Below are positions 9,622 to 20,950 of a DNA stretch of 64,000 nucleotides, in pieces. Source of the stretch: Cryptomeria japonica (Eukaryota > Streptophyta > Pinopsida > Cupressales > Cupressaceae). The DNA lies in contig NC_081412.1 in assembly GCF_030272615.1 (NCBI RefSeq), positions 139,440,747 through 139,504,746 of the forward strand. Direction: 5' to 3'. The notes below the pieces were generated by a model. The model had not been told where the DNA came from and made no database searches. It saw only the letters and a list, made by a program, of their open reading frames with translations. A program made the position numbers and the translations under genes. How positions within the stretch are numbered: the first letter of the stretch is position 1; the number at the start of each line of letters is the position of its first letter.

Positions 9622-12270
9622 GATGGTCTATGTACAAAGCTATACAAGAAAAAATGTGAGTTGGATTAGTCAAGATCTTTGGTTTGTGTATAATGAATCA
9701 TTTGATAAAGGTTCCTTAGACAATGAAATCAACAAATGAATTATTAAGCTTCAACATACAAAGGGAGATATAACCCTCATTAAAATTGGAGACTTATTAC
9801 CCTCCTTAATGTCTCCTATAACATTAAGGCGTGTGGATGTCACCAAAATCACAAACCATGTCGTGAAGTATGTCACCATGGGCATTGCATATAAAGTGTA
9901 TTACACCATCAGGGAGGCTTCTGTCACCACAACTTCCACTCGCATGACATATCAAATGGTGTAGGTAAAATATCGACCTCTATGAAGTCTTACGTCAAGA
10001 GATATTAGATTATTTGGAACACACCAAAGAGTCTCATTATCAATTTCGGTTTAGTACATTGATAATATGTTTAGCGTTTTATTTTATGAATGAACTACTA
10101 GCATTTATGAGGAAAGTGTGAGATACTACTAGGCCAATTGCCACACAAACTTGGAATAACGTTCAACACTTCAAGGATGCTACCTCATATGCCGCAACAT
10201 ACTAGGGATTCCTTAAATCATTTCAACAGAAGATGCAAGATACAAATAGAATCTCCTATGGTATGGTTCAGAAGTAAATAGATACAATTGTCTTCCTAGT
10301 CGACAAAGACCTCATACTTATGGAAGCAATTGAACCACAAACCTCTTTGATTCCCTAATTACCATATGAGGTGACAGATGTAGAGATTGGTTCATATGCA
10401 ACTACACTTCTTAGCCTCCCTAAGGATCCCAAGGTAGAAAAGTTTACAACCTATGGAGAGTTCATGGACAATGTGGCCAAAAGGAAAATGGGGCCTTCCT
10501 ACAGTAGAATTGGAGGAACAAAGCAATACCACTCCACAAAGGTTCAAAAAATTATCTGCAGGAGCATTACCTGTAGAGTCATCTAAATTTGAAAGTAGCA
10601 CAAACAGAACAAATATAAGACCATACACTCCATCGTCGAGGGAGCCATTTGTAGAAGAATCCTTTGAGGCATTACTACAAATGAGTGCACAAAGGAAGAA
10701 GAAGAGGAGAAAGGAAAAAGCACACAAATTACCCTCTCCTATAGAAGAAGAGAGTCCACATGAAGCATCTTCGGAATAGGATTAACTAGAGCCACCAATG
10801 GACGGAGATAAATTGTATAGCACTTTGTTTTGGAAAGACATTTTAGCTAAAACTTATGAAATCTATGATGACATGGCAACCCACAACAAGGCAATAGTTG
10901 AGAAAGCATTGGTGTGGTATATGGTAGATTCTAACCTCATAGTATAAAACCTCATGGGCAATGTCTCAGCCCCATTGGCTTTAATACTCAAGAGTAAAAG
11001 AGAACAAGCTATGAAGGAAAAGGAGAAACTCAAGGAAATAGCTATTCTAAAGGTAATTACATCGGCCACCCCAACTCAAAAGGAGAAAATGATACAATTA
11101 GAGGCTAATGAAATCTGCACAAAGCAAAGATTGGATAAGTTAATGTCTAGAAATCCCAAGATCACTAACCAAGTACAAACAGAGATCAAGGAAGCTACTA
11201 TTTAAGGCTTATGAGGAAACGTGCAAGGAAGAAGAAAAATATGAGAAAGTCAAAAAAACAGAATCCACAGACCAAAGGGCCCCTTCGCCTCCACACACCA
11301 CCAACACACCTTCATCCTTTGCTACATCACCAATTTAGTCCATCAAAGTTTTTTTGCAAGGCAAAAGCATGCTCAGCCAATTAACTCTTGATAGCTACTT
11401 CAACTATCATTGGCAGGCTCTCAACTGGACCTTAATAGCATATCTCCACTCAATTGGGAGACCTACTACAAGCAACAAGAAAGGAGATTTTGAAGTAGCA
11501 TGTAGACAACTTGGAGTACTTAGAAGATTTTGTGAAAGATATGACAAATTCCCTCATATATAAGGAGATTCTTCACAACCCCTTCCAATGCAACTAAAGA
11601 CATTGGTGGACAAAATTCTATAGGACAGACACTTACAGAAGAAAACTATGCGCCAAAAGATATTGGTAGAGCTACAAAAAACAAATATGGATGAAGACAG
11701 GAAAAAGCATGTCACCCCCCATTCCTCTAGAAAAACACATCAACACACTAAAGAATAATGAGAGAGATATCAATGTCATCTATCAATTTTGCTTACAATG
11801 GACTACCATCATAACTCCTATTAAGGCATAGATGGATCAATTGGAGGAGCAGATTATTCAAATGGATACAACATACTATGTGTTACAAGATACAAATGGC
11901 TAGTTCAGGGTACAAATTGAAACTCTGCATGCATAGTACCAACTGCACCAAGATCAGCAGGATCAAACGAGGCATAAATTTCACCAATTAAGGGAAGTAG
12001 TCAATATATGGTTAGCCCACATCATCGGCATCCTTTAGAAGGCTCAAAAATTAGCTCAACAAATAGAGATTGCCCAAACTCTAACATAGGCAAAGTGACT
12101 ACTCACTCAAATCCAGGTGCAAAGTCAATAGTTGCGACTAAAGACACAATGGGATAGCACCTTTGTCAACCTCGAAGAGATCTAAAATGGTATTCTTCAT
12201 GTGCAGTAGAGTTGGCTTGAGAACAAGCCAATGTTTTGAAAGGCCGGATGATATTTGTAGGAAAGTAGCA
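9622..12270 (+). pseudogene. Diverged second copy of the Copia ORF3, heavily decayed
   Basis: Plus-strand translation gives KYVTMGIAYKVYYTIREA near 9870, parallel to the DVKFAAMVIGYNVY region of the 5575-6997 ORF. Further matches are LICLAFYFMNE near 10075, FLVDKDLILMEAIEPQ near 10300 and PYEVTDVEIGSYATTLLS near 10370, in the same order as in the other copy. A Lys-rich coiled-coil tail follows (10954-11205) and fragments continue to about 12270. Many stops and frameshifts are present; the longest open piece is 108 codons. It lies head-to-head with the Copia LTR, so it comes from a separate insertion of the same or a related element. Confidence 0.6.
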
Positions 12271-15200
12271 AAGTCAAGACAATCACCGTAGATCCTAACG
12301 CTCTTCATCGCAAAAGACTTGAAGGGTCATTATGTAAACAAGTAGTATGAATGAGTCACATCCCATTAAATAAATATTTGCATAGCAAAAGATATAATGT
12401 AACAAAGAGAGAGGATATGCAATATGTGAACAAATAGATAATAAGAATAGATATCTTATGTAATGATAGTATAAGGAGGTACAAGAATACAAGAAGGGTG
12501 GAATAACCCATACCAATGTATATGAATGATGTTTAATAATACAAATACTCCAAAGTTTCATATGTGATGTGTTATGTCTTATGAATGTTCCATATTTCAG
12601 TATTTTGTTATACAATTCAAATTAACTCATTGTTCCCTTTGTATAACTGACTTTGGGGCATAAATACAACATACAAAAATTACTTGGAGCTTAGAACTTC
12701 AATTTGTGTTCCCCCTTTTTCTTGCTAACACTACTAAAGGGAGGTGAAGCAAGGTGGAATGAGGTGAGAGCAAGTGCTCTCATAGGGAAAAGGAGAGGGA
12801 GCATGTATCTCTTGTCTTATGTGTGATAAATTTGAGGGCACGGATTCAAATTTGTTTTGAAATAGGATGGTAGAGATCAAAAAGTCTAAACTTTTATTCA
12901 CTGGTGAAGACTTTTAAATGATAAATGTTAAAAAGGAATTAGTTAGCCTAACTAGTTAATTAAGCAAATATAATTAATGGATAAGTTGGGGGAATTAAGA
13001 ATTTTGTCCTCTAATTCAAGGATTTCAATATATTAAATTGGAGGATTATGTTTAGAGGAAATTAATTAGCCTAATCAATTAATTAAGGAAGTATTAATTA
13101 ATTGATTAGTTGGGGGAAATGGGAGCCAATGTTAATTAACTCTAGGAGGGTATCGAATACATATTTATCAATTAATTAGTAAATGAAGAATGGCTAATTG
13201 TTTTAAATTAGGAAGCAAATTTGGGTGTCTACATCAAATCATCACTCTACCCCAAAAAGAAATAAAAGCATATTAAAAGAAACATTAGAATATTTTTTTT
13301 CCCTATCTCACAATATTTTGAAATACTTCACAATTGAGTCTAACACTATGCATATCTAATTAAGCATCAAATTAATTTACCAACGGCATCTCATTAAACA
13401 ATACTATTACCATGATACAATTTTTCCATACTGACATGAATATTTATACTTGTCAATACACCAACCCAAATGTTGTCCCCTTAGGAAAGCAAGGTGGCAA
13501 GGAGCTTCAAGATCAAAAGGACTTGTCTCTTTCTTAGGCTCTAGGCTCGGTTCCATTAGGATGTCGAGAGGAGGTGGTAAACAAGACAAATATAGATGGT
13601 GTTATACTTGGGAGAAAATCTTTTTTTGTTGAGGAAAGCTTGGAGATGACATCTAGTCAAGGCTGGCTAGGCATGGTTTCTCCCACATCCCTACTCTTGG
13701 GTCCCAAAGTTTGTCCACCAAGTTGACCTTTATTAAAGAAAATTGGAGGATAATTGAGGGTGACAAGCACTCTAGGGACACATTCCTCTCTTATAATTCA
13801 TGCTTGTATCCTCAAAAAGGGAATTCTACCAAAGAAATTGAATTGAAGGATAAGCACATTGGTTGGACTCAAAATTCCCTTAAAAGATTTGGTTTTTAGC
13901 CACCTTGAGGTGTTGGATATGCTATTTTTTGGGGTTCTCTAACTAGCTGGACCTCCTTTGATGATGGGATGTTTCATATTGTTTGCTTCTTGTTGTTCCA
14001 TGTGGTTGTATCGATCCTAGTGATTTTTCTTTCTCTATCTTTGTAAAAGATGGGTGGGGCCTCCAAAACCCCTCTTTCAAGTTCTAAACTCTAATCAAAA
14101 GCGCTTACCCAGTAATCCAAAAACAATAAATCAACACTTTATTTTATTAATGCCACTATAGACATATCAAGGTTCCACACATACTTGAAATCAATGAATA
14201 TCATGTTTTCTACACTATAGTTTCACTACAAAATATGTTTCCAAAGGATGTCATGTAATACCACTACAACCTTCAAGAATAAACAGTGACTAGAATGTGC
14301 AAACCCATAAATGATTTGCACATTGACCAAGAAAATTATAATTTCAAATATTCTTGCGAAACCCACACATTCTTGTGTAAATAGTTTTAGATATTTTTGC
14401 CTTGCCCATAAATTTATTATGTAAATAGTTTCAGATATTCTTGCCAAACTATGCAGCCAACATGTCATCTAAGCTAGGTATGAGAAAATTGATTTATAAT
14501 ATAGGGGGCTCCCCTAACACAAAGCAACTCACAAAAACAACAATGAAATTACAAGAAACATGCAAGAATGTGATTCTTGCTTTCAATTATTTTTCTTGAA
14601 AAAGGAGTTATAAAGTTGTTTTTGAAGTTACAAGAGATCCATTTTCAAAGTTGTTTTTGAAGTTACAAGAGATTTCAGCCTTATTGGCTTCATACAAAAA
14701 TCAGCAACATATGATGAAAATCAGCAACCTGCAAGCAAAAAATATCATGGAATTCTTCAAGTCTTACAAGAAAAATGCTCTTCAACCCTCCCACCTACTG
14801 AATCTCCATTTGCAAAACTACCACCTCTTCCTGGAAAACTTTGGAAAGAAGGTTAACACTTAAAGTTTCCAAAACCATGGGTGGTTTCAACTCCCAAATT
14901 CTCACACCAAGATAAGGAGACTACAAATGAATTTAGAAAATTTCCTCAATTCCTCTCCCTCAACTGCAAATGGCCTCCTCCTCCATAACCAATCAAAGTA
15001 GCAATTTTCAGGATTTTCCCAAACCCAAAATAGGCATGCTTGGGCACCCAAATTTGAAAAATGTATTAAATGGCAAATCTCAACATGAGTGATTATGGAA
15101 GAAAGGTTTCTTTCCACTCCCATATTGGACGCAAAAATAGAAGATTCCCAAGATAAGCCTTCAATATGCTTTGGACAAGTGTCCATCTCCCTTGCAATTA

Positions 15201-15762
15201 GAAACTTTAGACTATAGCCAGAATATTTATTAAATATTAGGTCCTTATTACATAATTTATTCTTCAAAACATTTATTCCTAATCATTTACATAAAATAAA
15301 ATTAAAAAAAATTTAGTGATGCAAGATTGCCCTTACACCATGGATGCTCCTGCATCAATTTATGTATTCCAACTGCACATGCTTCATTTCAATTTCAATG
15401 GAATTCAATTTGATCATAGTGAGTTTCATAATAATCATTCAGAAACACATTATATGGACGAACACAATTTAATTAAGGACATAATTAATGGGATAAATAA
15501 AAAACGAAAACATCAACTACATTACAGCCATGAGAACATTGAGAAGCATAGAAACTGAGATTATGTTAACATTTGCACCTGAACACAATAGATCAATGAG
15601 GCAGGAAGCATAAAGTAAAAGGATGAAACCATAGAACCTTAAATATTAATATTTGTGAATGAACAAAATAGGTCAAAGAGACAAGAAGCACAAAGTCAAG
15701 GAGGAAACCAAGAAGCACCCAAAGTATAAAAAATACAAGATATAAAATAGAATAAAATATCT
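12271..15762. other. No gene seen; two small repeats
   Basis: The only structures I can support are a pair of related AT-rich segments (12942-13015 and 13060-13140, both with agcctaa...ttagttgggggaa) and an 80-bp tandem pair at 15571-15720. Short ORFs of 60-121 codons in this stretch lack recognisable motifs. Confidence 0.5.
15571..15720. repeat. ~80-bp tandem pair
   Basis: Unit 1 starts at 15571 (atttgcacctgaacac) and unit 2 at 15651 (atttgtgaatgaacaa), with roughly 75-80% matching bases by eye. It lies just downstream, in minus-strand sense, of the thioredoxin exon, in what would be its 3' UTR or flank. Confidence 0.6.
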
Positions 15763-15891
15763 TCATTCTTCTGTGAGTTCTATAGATCTTGAGGCATATT
15801 TACGAATGGTGTCGATGAGTTTCTTCTTATCTCTAGTAGGAAAAGCATCTACCAATATCCCATCTTTGTAAAAGTGGAAGAGCGGCACAAC
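15763..15891 (-). CDS. C-terminal exon of a thioredoxin-fold protein
   Basis: The minus strand has a splice acceptor (attatacag) ending at 15892, followed by 42 codons in phase 0 and a TGA at 15763-15765. The peptide begins VVPLFHFYKDGILVDAFPTR and ends RKYASRSIELTEE. V-P-x-F-x-F-Y-K-x-G is the strand-turn-strand after the cis-proline of thioredoxins, and the tail gives the last helix, so this is the C-terminal third of the fold without the CxxC site. It resembles plant thioredoxin-like proteins, possibly plastid; I cannot fix the subfamily. Upstream exons must lie at higher coordinates behind a long intron filled with retroelements, or this is an isolated gene fragment. No reading-frame damage is visible. 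Confidence 0.6.
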   Translation of the reverse strand, partial: VVPLFHFYKDGILVDAFPTRDKKKLIDTIRKYASRSIELTEE

Positions 15892-16442
15892 CTGTATAAT
15901 CAAAAAACATTATGTAAGTAGCTAGCATAAACATTAGGAATGCATTCCTGAGCTAAAAATTAATACCTATTACTGTTGTGAAGATGATTGACCTCTTCAG
16001 CAAAATCAATCTCTATCAAAAAACCAGAGTATTGATGACTAAACTTTCAGAAAAAATAAGAGAGAAAGAAATCATATTGAATGTTTCCAAATTACCCAAG
16101 TAGATTAGTGAAACTCAAATCTAAAGTCACAAGAGCTAATCAAGGATGTAAAAGGAACCATAATAAGCAATAACTAAAACTAAAACTAGAATCAATGAAA
16201 ACCAAATCAAAGTGTAAAAAGCCATTCATTCAAACATATCAGATGGGAAAAAGCCCTTGTCAAATAGAACCACAAACAAAAGCCAAGAGAAGATGGGTGA
16301 TGAAGCATAAGGTCAAGTCCACATATGAGTCAGGAGATCCTCATGAAACAACACAAAAGGAATAATACAAAGTCTAACGATGTCTTACAGAGAATAGCCT
16401 AGGCCAAGACAACCTGATTGAAGAATCCTTAAGAGAAGCTGG
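15892..16442. other. Unique sequence next to the exon, intron-like
   Basis: AT-rich and without a complete ORF. Near 16383-16442 a plus-strand stretch reads ENSLGQDNLIEESLREAGGS before two stops; it may belong to the plus-strand coding remnant that resumes at 16869. I cannot decide whether this is intron of the thioredoxin gene or part of that remnant. Confidence 0.35.
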
Positions 16443-16868
16443 GGGCTCCTAGTAGCTGTCCTCACACCTAGGACTGACAGTGCTCAAGGAATAAGAGAAA
16501 ATTAGTATGCACATTAGCCCCTATAGTCTGGAAAATGAACATTGGTGGAATACTAACTCTCTATGCCTAATGTAAGAGGTTTATGGTGCATGGTGGCCAA
16601 TTGCAAGAGGGTACATTATCTCAAGAATCTATATATGTCTGCATGTCTAAGATAAGGGCTTCTAGTAGTTGTCCTCACATCTAGGACTGACAGTGCTCAA
16701 GGCATAAGAGAAAATTACTATGCACATTAGCCCCTATAGTTTGGAAAATGAACATTGGTGGATTACTAACTCTCTATGCCTAATGTAAGAGCTTTATGGT
16801 GCATGGTGGCCAATTGCAAGAGGGTACATTATCTCAAAAATCTATATATGTGTGCATGTCTAAGATAA
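16443..16868. repeat. 213-bp tandem duplication
   Basis: Copy 1 is 16443-16655 and copy 2 is 16656-16868. Both start gggct(c/t)ctagtag and end gtctaagataa. By eye only about a dozen positions differ, so the duplication is fairly recent. Confidence 0.95.
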
Positions 16869-16934
16869 CAAGCAAGCGCATGATGATGCCAATAGTTGAA
16901 CGAGGCTGAAATAAGGAAATCATTGATTGGGTAG
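16869..16934 (+). pseudogene. Coding remnant of unknown gene, part 1 (interrupted by LTR1)
   Basis: The plus strand reads KRMMMPIVERG, a stop, then NKEIIDWV and is cut by LTR1 at 16935. After skipping the LTR and its second TSD copy, the same frame continues at 21938. Product not recognised. Confidence 0.45.
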
Positions 16935-17337
16935 TGTTGACGTGTTTTCTAGGACAATGTCTAGCACAGAATAAAGTTCCCAATGGTCACTTCACTCTCT
17001 CTTGATCAAAGTTAAACCGTATGCTAAGATTGCAATAAGATCAAACGGCTAACTCCATGGTTCCTTCGTGCAACGGACGTGGCTCAGTCGACAAATGCTA
17101 TATACTGGTAATCCAAGGGGCCTTACGTATTCTCAAAGAAGATTAGACAATTTTGCAATTTCAAGGAATTGACTCGCGAATGATTTAACTTTGAATGGCT
17201 CGTTTTTAGGATTTTTTGAGTTTAAAATGCAGAAAGTAAAGAGGAAGGGTTGAGAGATGTTATTCTAATCTAATCTAAACCTAAGAACAAGGAGACAGGG
17301 ATTGCTTAGGTGAAACCCAAACCACACTCTACTTCGC

Positions 17338-18612
17338 TGTAAGAACCCTTACTAACTTTGCCCTTAAATCATTGATTTCTACCCTCGAGAATTTTGTCAA
17401 ACACTTGTCTTGCAAAGTATGTACTTGCTGTTATGAGTTTTCTGTTTGTATTGTTTGGGTCTTGTACACTGCAATTAATGTTTTGAATGCCTCTAACCAT
17501 GAAAGATTGACTAACAATGTCATCGAAATGATATGCCAATTGATTTTGATGCATATAAGTAACTAAAAATAACAACTACAGCTGCTTGACAAATCATCAA
17601 ACACTTGGCATGCAAACTAGAAATTATGTGGCAGCAACATAATGAAGTTTTTATTAGTTATTCTCACACCAAATAGTTACAAAGGTATAACATGTAATTT
17701 CCAAAACTTATGACAGCAAAATTAGAGAACCTGATATGTAAAATGCTTGCTGCAAATGATGGTCTCCACTCTTCAATGGACTGCCAATTAAACACATTCC
17801 TGCTGTAGCTACGAATAATTTGCCAATTAAATGCCTGATTTCTTAGTACTGTAGCACGTCACTATTCACGCCACTGTAGCGTTTCACTATTCACGGATTA
17901 CTGTAGCTCGAGTACTGTAGCGCGGTTACTGTAGCGTCTACTGTAGCGCGAGTACTGTAGCAGCAATTGTATCTTGAAATGATTGCTTCAATTCTGATTT
18001 TTAATGGCTGCCAAATGAAACTGTAGGTCTGCAATTGATATATATTCGAAAATCTACATACCCTAGATGTCTTCCCTTCTTTTTAAAGCCCAAATAGAAC
18101 TCCAGAATGAAGCTCTCCTAAAATGCCAAATTCAGTGGATATTTCACCACCTCAAATGGTTGCAACACTGAAGAATTGTCGCTCTCCAATGGCTGACTGA
18201 ATCAGAAACCCTTGGCTTCTTCTCCCAAGTTCATAACAAACAAATATCAATTCTCTGGATGGATGATATAAAATGAGCTCTTAAGTCCCTTTTTATTCTT
18301 TCTTATGAGAGCTCGAACACTTTCTTGGCCAATGTGGGATTAAAGACATATTCACACATTATAATATTAAAGTGACTTTATTATTATAAAGTTACTTTAT
18401 AACTTTATAATAACATTAAAATATTTAAATAAATCACTTAAGTCACTTTTAATTAAATTAATTAAATATAAAGTCACCTTTTTTTTTTTTTTTTATTTAA
18501 TGACTTAATAAGAAATTAATTTAATCAATTTCTCCTTATTTCTCCACTTAGCCTTCGGAGAATGTAAAGGCTAAGAACTCCACTGAGATGCTAAAAAGGT
18601 GGGGACATTACA
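17338..18612 (-). mobile_element. Nested solo LTR (family B), 1275 bp
   Basis: Bounded by TGTAAGAACCC at 17338 and GGGGACATTACA at 18612, with perfect TSD TTCGC at 17333-17337 and 18613-18617. On the minus strand it starts TGTAATGTCCCC. LTR2 lacks this insertion at the corresponding place, which confirms nesting. A TATA-like site (minus, near 18262-18275) and a T18 run at 18480 lie within it. Confidence 0.9.
17848..17963. repeat. ACTGTAGC short tandem motif array
   Basis: The motif actgtagc (often tactgtagcgcg) occurs about eight times in 115 bp, with 'cactattcacg' interspersed twice. It lies inside the nested LTR, GC-rich against an AT-rich background. Confidence 0.9.
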
Positions 18613-19020
18613 TTCGCCACTAGGAAACAACTACATAGAGGCAGTGCAATCTTCAAAGGCTATGAAATAGTTTTTCATATCACCAATGAAAGCCATCAAT
18701 TTGAACAACATTCACCAAATGATCGAAGTTAAATTCACACAAAAAAAGGCTCAAACTAACCTTGCAAAGTTAGCAACAATCAGCTACTAACAAAAGGTAT
18801 GAGCAGGGTTATGCACCCTAAACAATCTCATCAATCCAGTTCATCTAATCACTTGAAAGCAAATCTAATCTAATGAAGAGAGCAAGACCATGCAGATTGC
18901 TAAAATAGAACAAGAATACACCATCAAATCGAACAATGTATTAAGTTTGCTACTTCAACAATCTTGTCGCAACAATCTCAGAAAACAATCTCTCCTTCCT
19001 TTACAAATGAGGGGGGTCAC

Positions 19021-19073
19021 CCCTTTATATAGGCTTCATGTCTTGGCTACATGCAAAACCCTAATTAGGGTTT
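19021..19073 (-). promoter_or_regulatory. Core promoter of LTR1: inverted telo-box palindrome plus TATA box
   Basis: The minus strand has the perfect 18-bp palindrome AAACCCTAATTAGGGTTT (19056-19073), followed about 25 bp later by GCCTATATAAAGGG (19021-19034) and then the conserved ctcatttgtaaagg. AAACCCTA is the plant telo-box. The same arrangement occurs at 38236-38328 (minus) and 44175-44266 (plus). Confidence 0.8.
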
Positions 19074-19679
19074 CTCCCTAAAAAATTCCCCACACATAAT
19101 GCAACAAGGTGGGAATCAACAATAAATGCCCATTATGCCCATATACAATTAATTCCATCCCATTACAATTAATTACATTCCTACCAAAAACGACATCCAT
19201 TGTGCATTAAATGCACCACTTCTTTCAAATTCGCCCAATGTGCATTGGATGCACCATCACTTCCAAATCGATTACATGCAATATGATGCTCCACCACTGC
19301 ATTAAGTACGACGATTGCCATGCAAAAGGAATCTGCCATAATGCCTTAAATGTGACGGCTACATGCAAAAAAGGTGCTCCATTAATTCAACATGCGCTGA
19401 CCTGGCTACCACTTGGCGAGAAACCCCTGGAGAGAACATTTCATCAGGAAAGAATTTTCTTTGAAGTTTTGAATTTTCCTTGTCTTAGAGAAGATTTTAA
19501 ATCAATTTTGTACATTTCCTATTTTTTAGGAGAATTTTCAAATTAGGGTTCCAGGTTCCATGAGAGAAAATTCTCTCACAAATCCAAATCTATCATCATT
19601 TTTGAAGATCGGATGATTTTTGATGCCCGAAAATGGATTTTTCAAAAAATTTCCCTCGGGGGGGGGAATTTCTTGTTCA

Positions 19680-19990
19680 GTTCATCCTTGGTTCCTTCCT
19701 TGCCTTAGAAATTTTATCTTCAATTCATCCTTGGGTGTGATTACTTCCTTGCTTGGAATTCCATCTTGAAGGAAGGAATTTCCAACACTTATTTCACCTT
19801 TCCTGGAATTCTGTCTTGAAGGAAAGAATTTCCAACACAGCCAAATTTTCACCTTTTCCAAGAATTTTGTCATGAAAGAAGGAATTTCCATCACTTAGCC
19901 AAATTTTCACCTTTTCCAAGAATTTTGTCGTGAAGGAAGGAATTTCCCTCACTTAGCCAAATTTTCACCTTTCCTATTTTTGAAGAATTT
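19680..19990. repeat. ~57-bp tandem repeats in U3 of LTR1
   Basis: Four to five diverged units of the form gaattttgtcatgaaggaaggaatttcc...cacttagccaaattttcacc. The array is specific to this LTR copy. Confidence 0.85.
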
Positions 19991-20239
19991 TTCCATTTTT
20001 ATCTCTGGGATTCAAGTTAGAGAAAACTTCTCTCACTTGGCCAATTTTTATTCTTGTCTTGGAATTTCTTTATTCTTTGGTGAATTTCCATGCCTGGGAG
20101 GGGAATTTTGAATTCTTCCCTGAGGGTTTTTCTTTTTTTTAGTTAATCCTTTCCCTTCAATTTCTTCTTTGTCTTGGAAAATTTTCTTCCTTTTGACTTG
20201 GGCACCATTTCCATGATGTGGTGGAATTTAGGAATTTTT

Positions 20240-20950
20240 TGACTTTCCTTGACACCCCTTATTCAGCGTCCGACTCCCACCTTGGGCGCCATTTCACCTT
20301 GGGCAAGGAACTTTCATGTTTTTCACATTTTCCATGGCTCTTTGATTTTAATGCCCTTCTCCTAATTAGGGCGCCATTTTGCTCTGAGGGAGGAATTTTC
20401 CACTTTTCAACTTTTTCCACGCCTTAGTCATTTTAGCGCCAGACTCCTGACTAGGGCGTTGTTTCCACTTTGCCAAGGAATTTTCCCTTTTGAGAATTCT
20501 CCTTGCCTACCTCAATTTGGCGCTTTCCACCTAACCAAGGCATTGATTCCACTTGATGAAGGAATTTTGGAGATTTTTCACTTTTGCCTAACCTCCTTGT
20601 TTTGGCACCATAGCTCCTCCTTGGGCGCTATTTGACTAGGGTGAAGGAATTCATGGTGTGGAGGAAAATTTCTCCACCTAACCGAGGCATTGATTCCACT
20701 TGATGAAGGAATTTTGGAGATTTTTCACTTTTGCCTAACCTCCTTGTTTTGGCACCATAGCTCCTCCTTGGGCGCTATTTGACTAGGGTGAAGGAATTCA
20801 TGGTGTGGACGAAAATTTCTCCACACCCTTGTTTTGGCACCCTCCATCCTCTTTGTGCATTGATTGAGCATGGTCAAGGAAAATGGGGGTGGAGGAAAAT
20901 TCCTCCACCACCCCTCTTTAGCGCCCTTGCTCTTCTTTGAGCGCCAAACC
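20240..20950. repeat. GGCGCC-type U3 repeats with a recent 147-bp duplication
   Basis: Degenerate units built around ttgggcgccatt...aaggaatttt. Within them 20525-20671 and 20672-20818 are almost identical, a 147-bp tandem duplication. Confidence 0.8.

Noticed and set aside
15955..16010. Possible penultimate thioredoxin exon (minus, reads EIDFAEEVNHLHNS)
   Set aside because: Available donor sites (agtaat, aggtatta) end in a phase that does not join the phase-0 exon at 15891, and the peptide lacks thioredoxin hallmarks.
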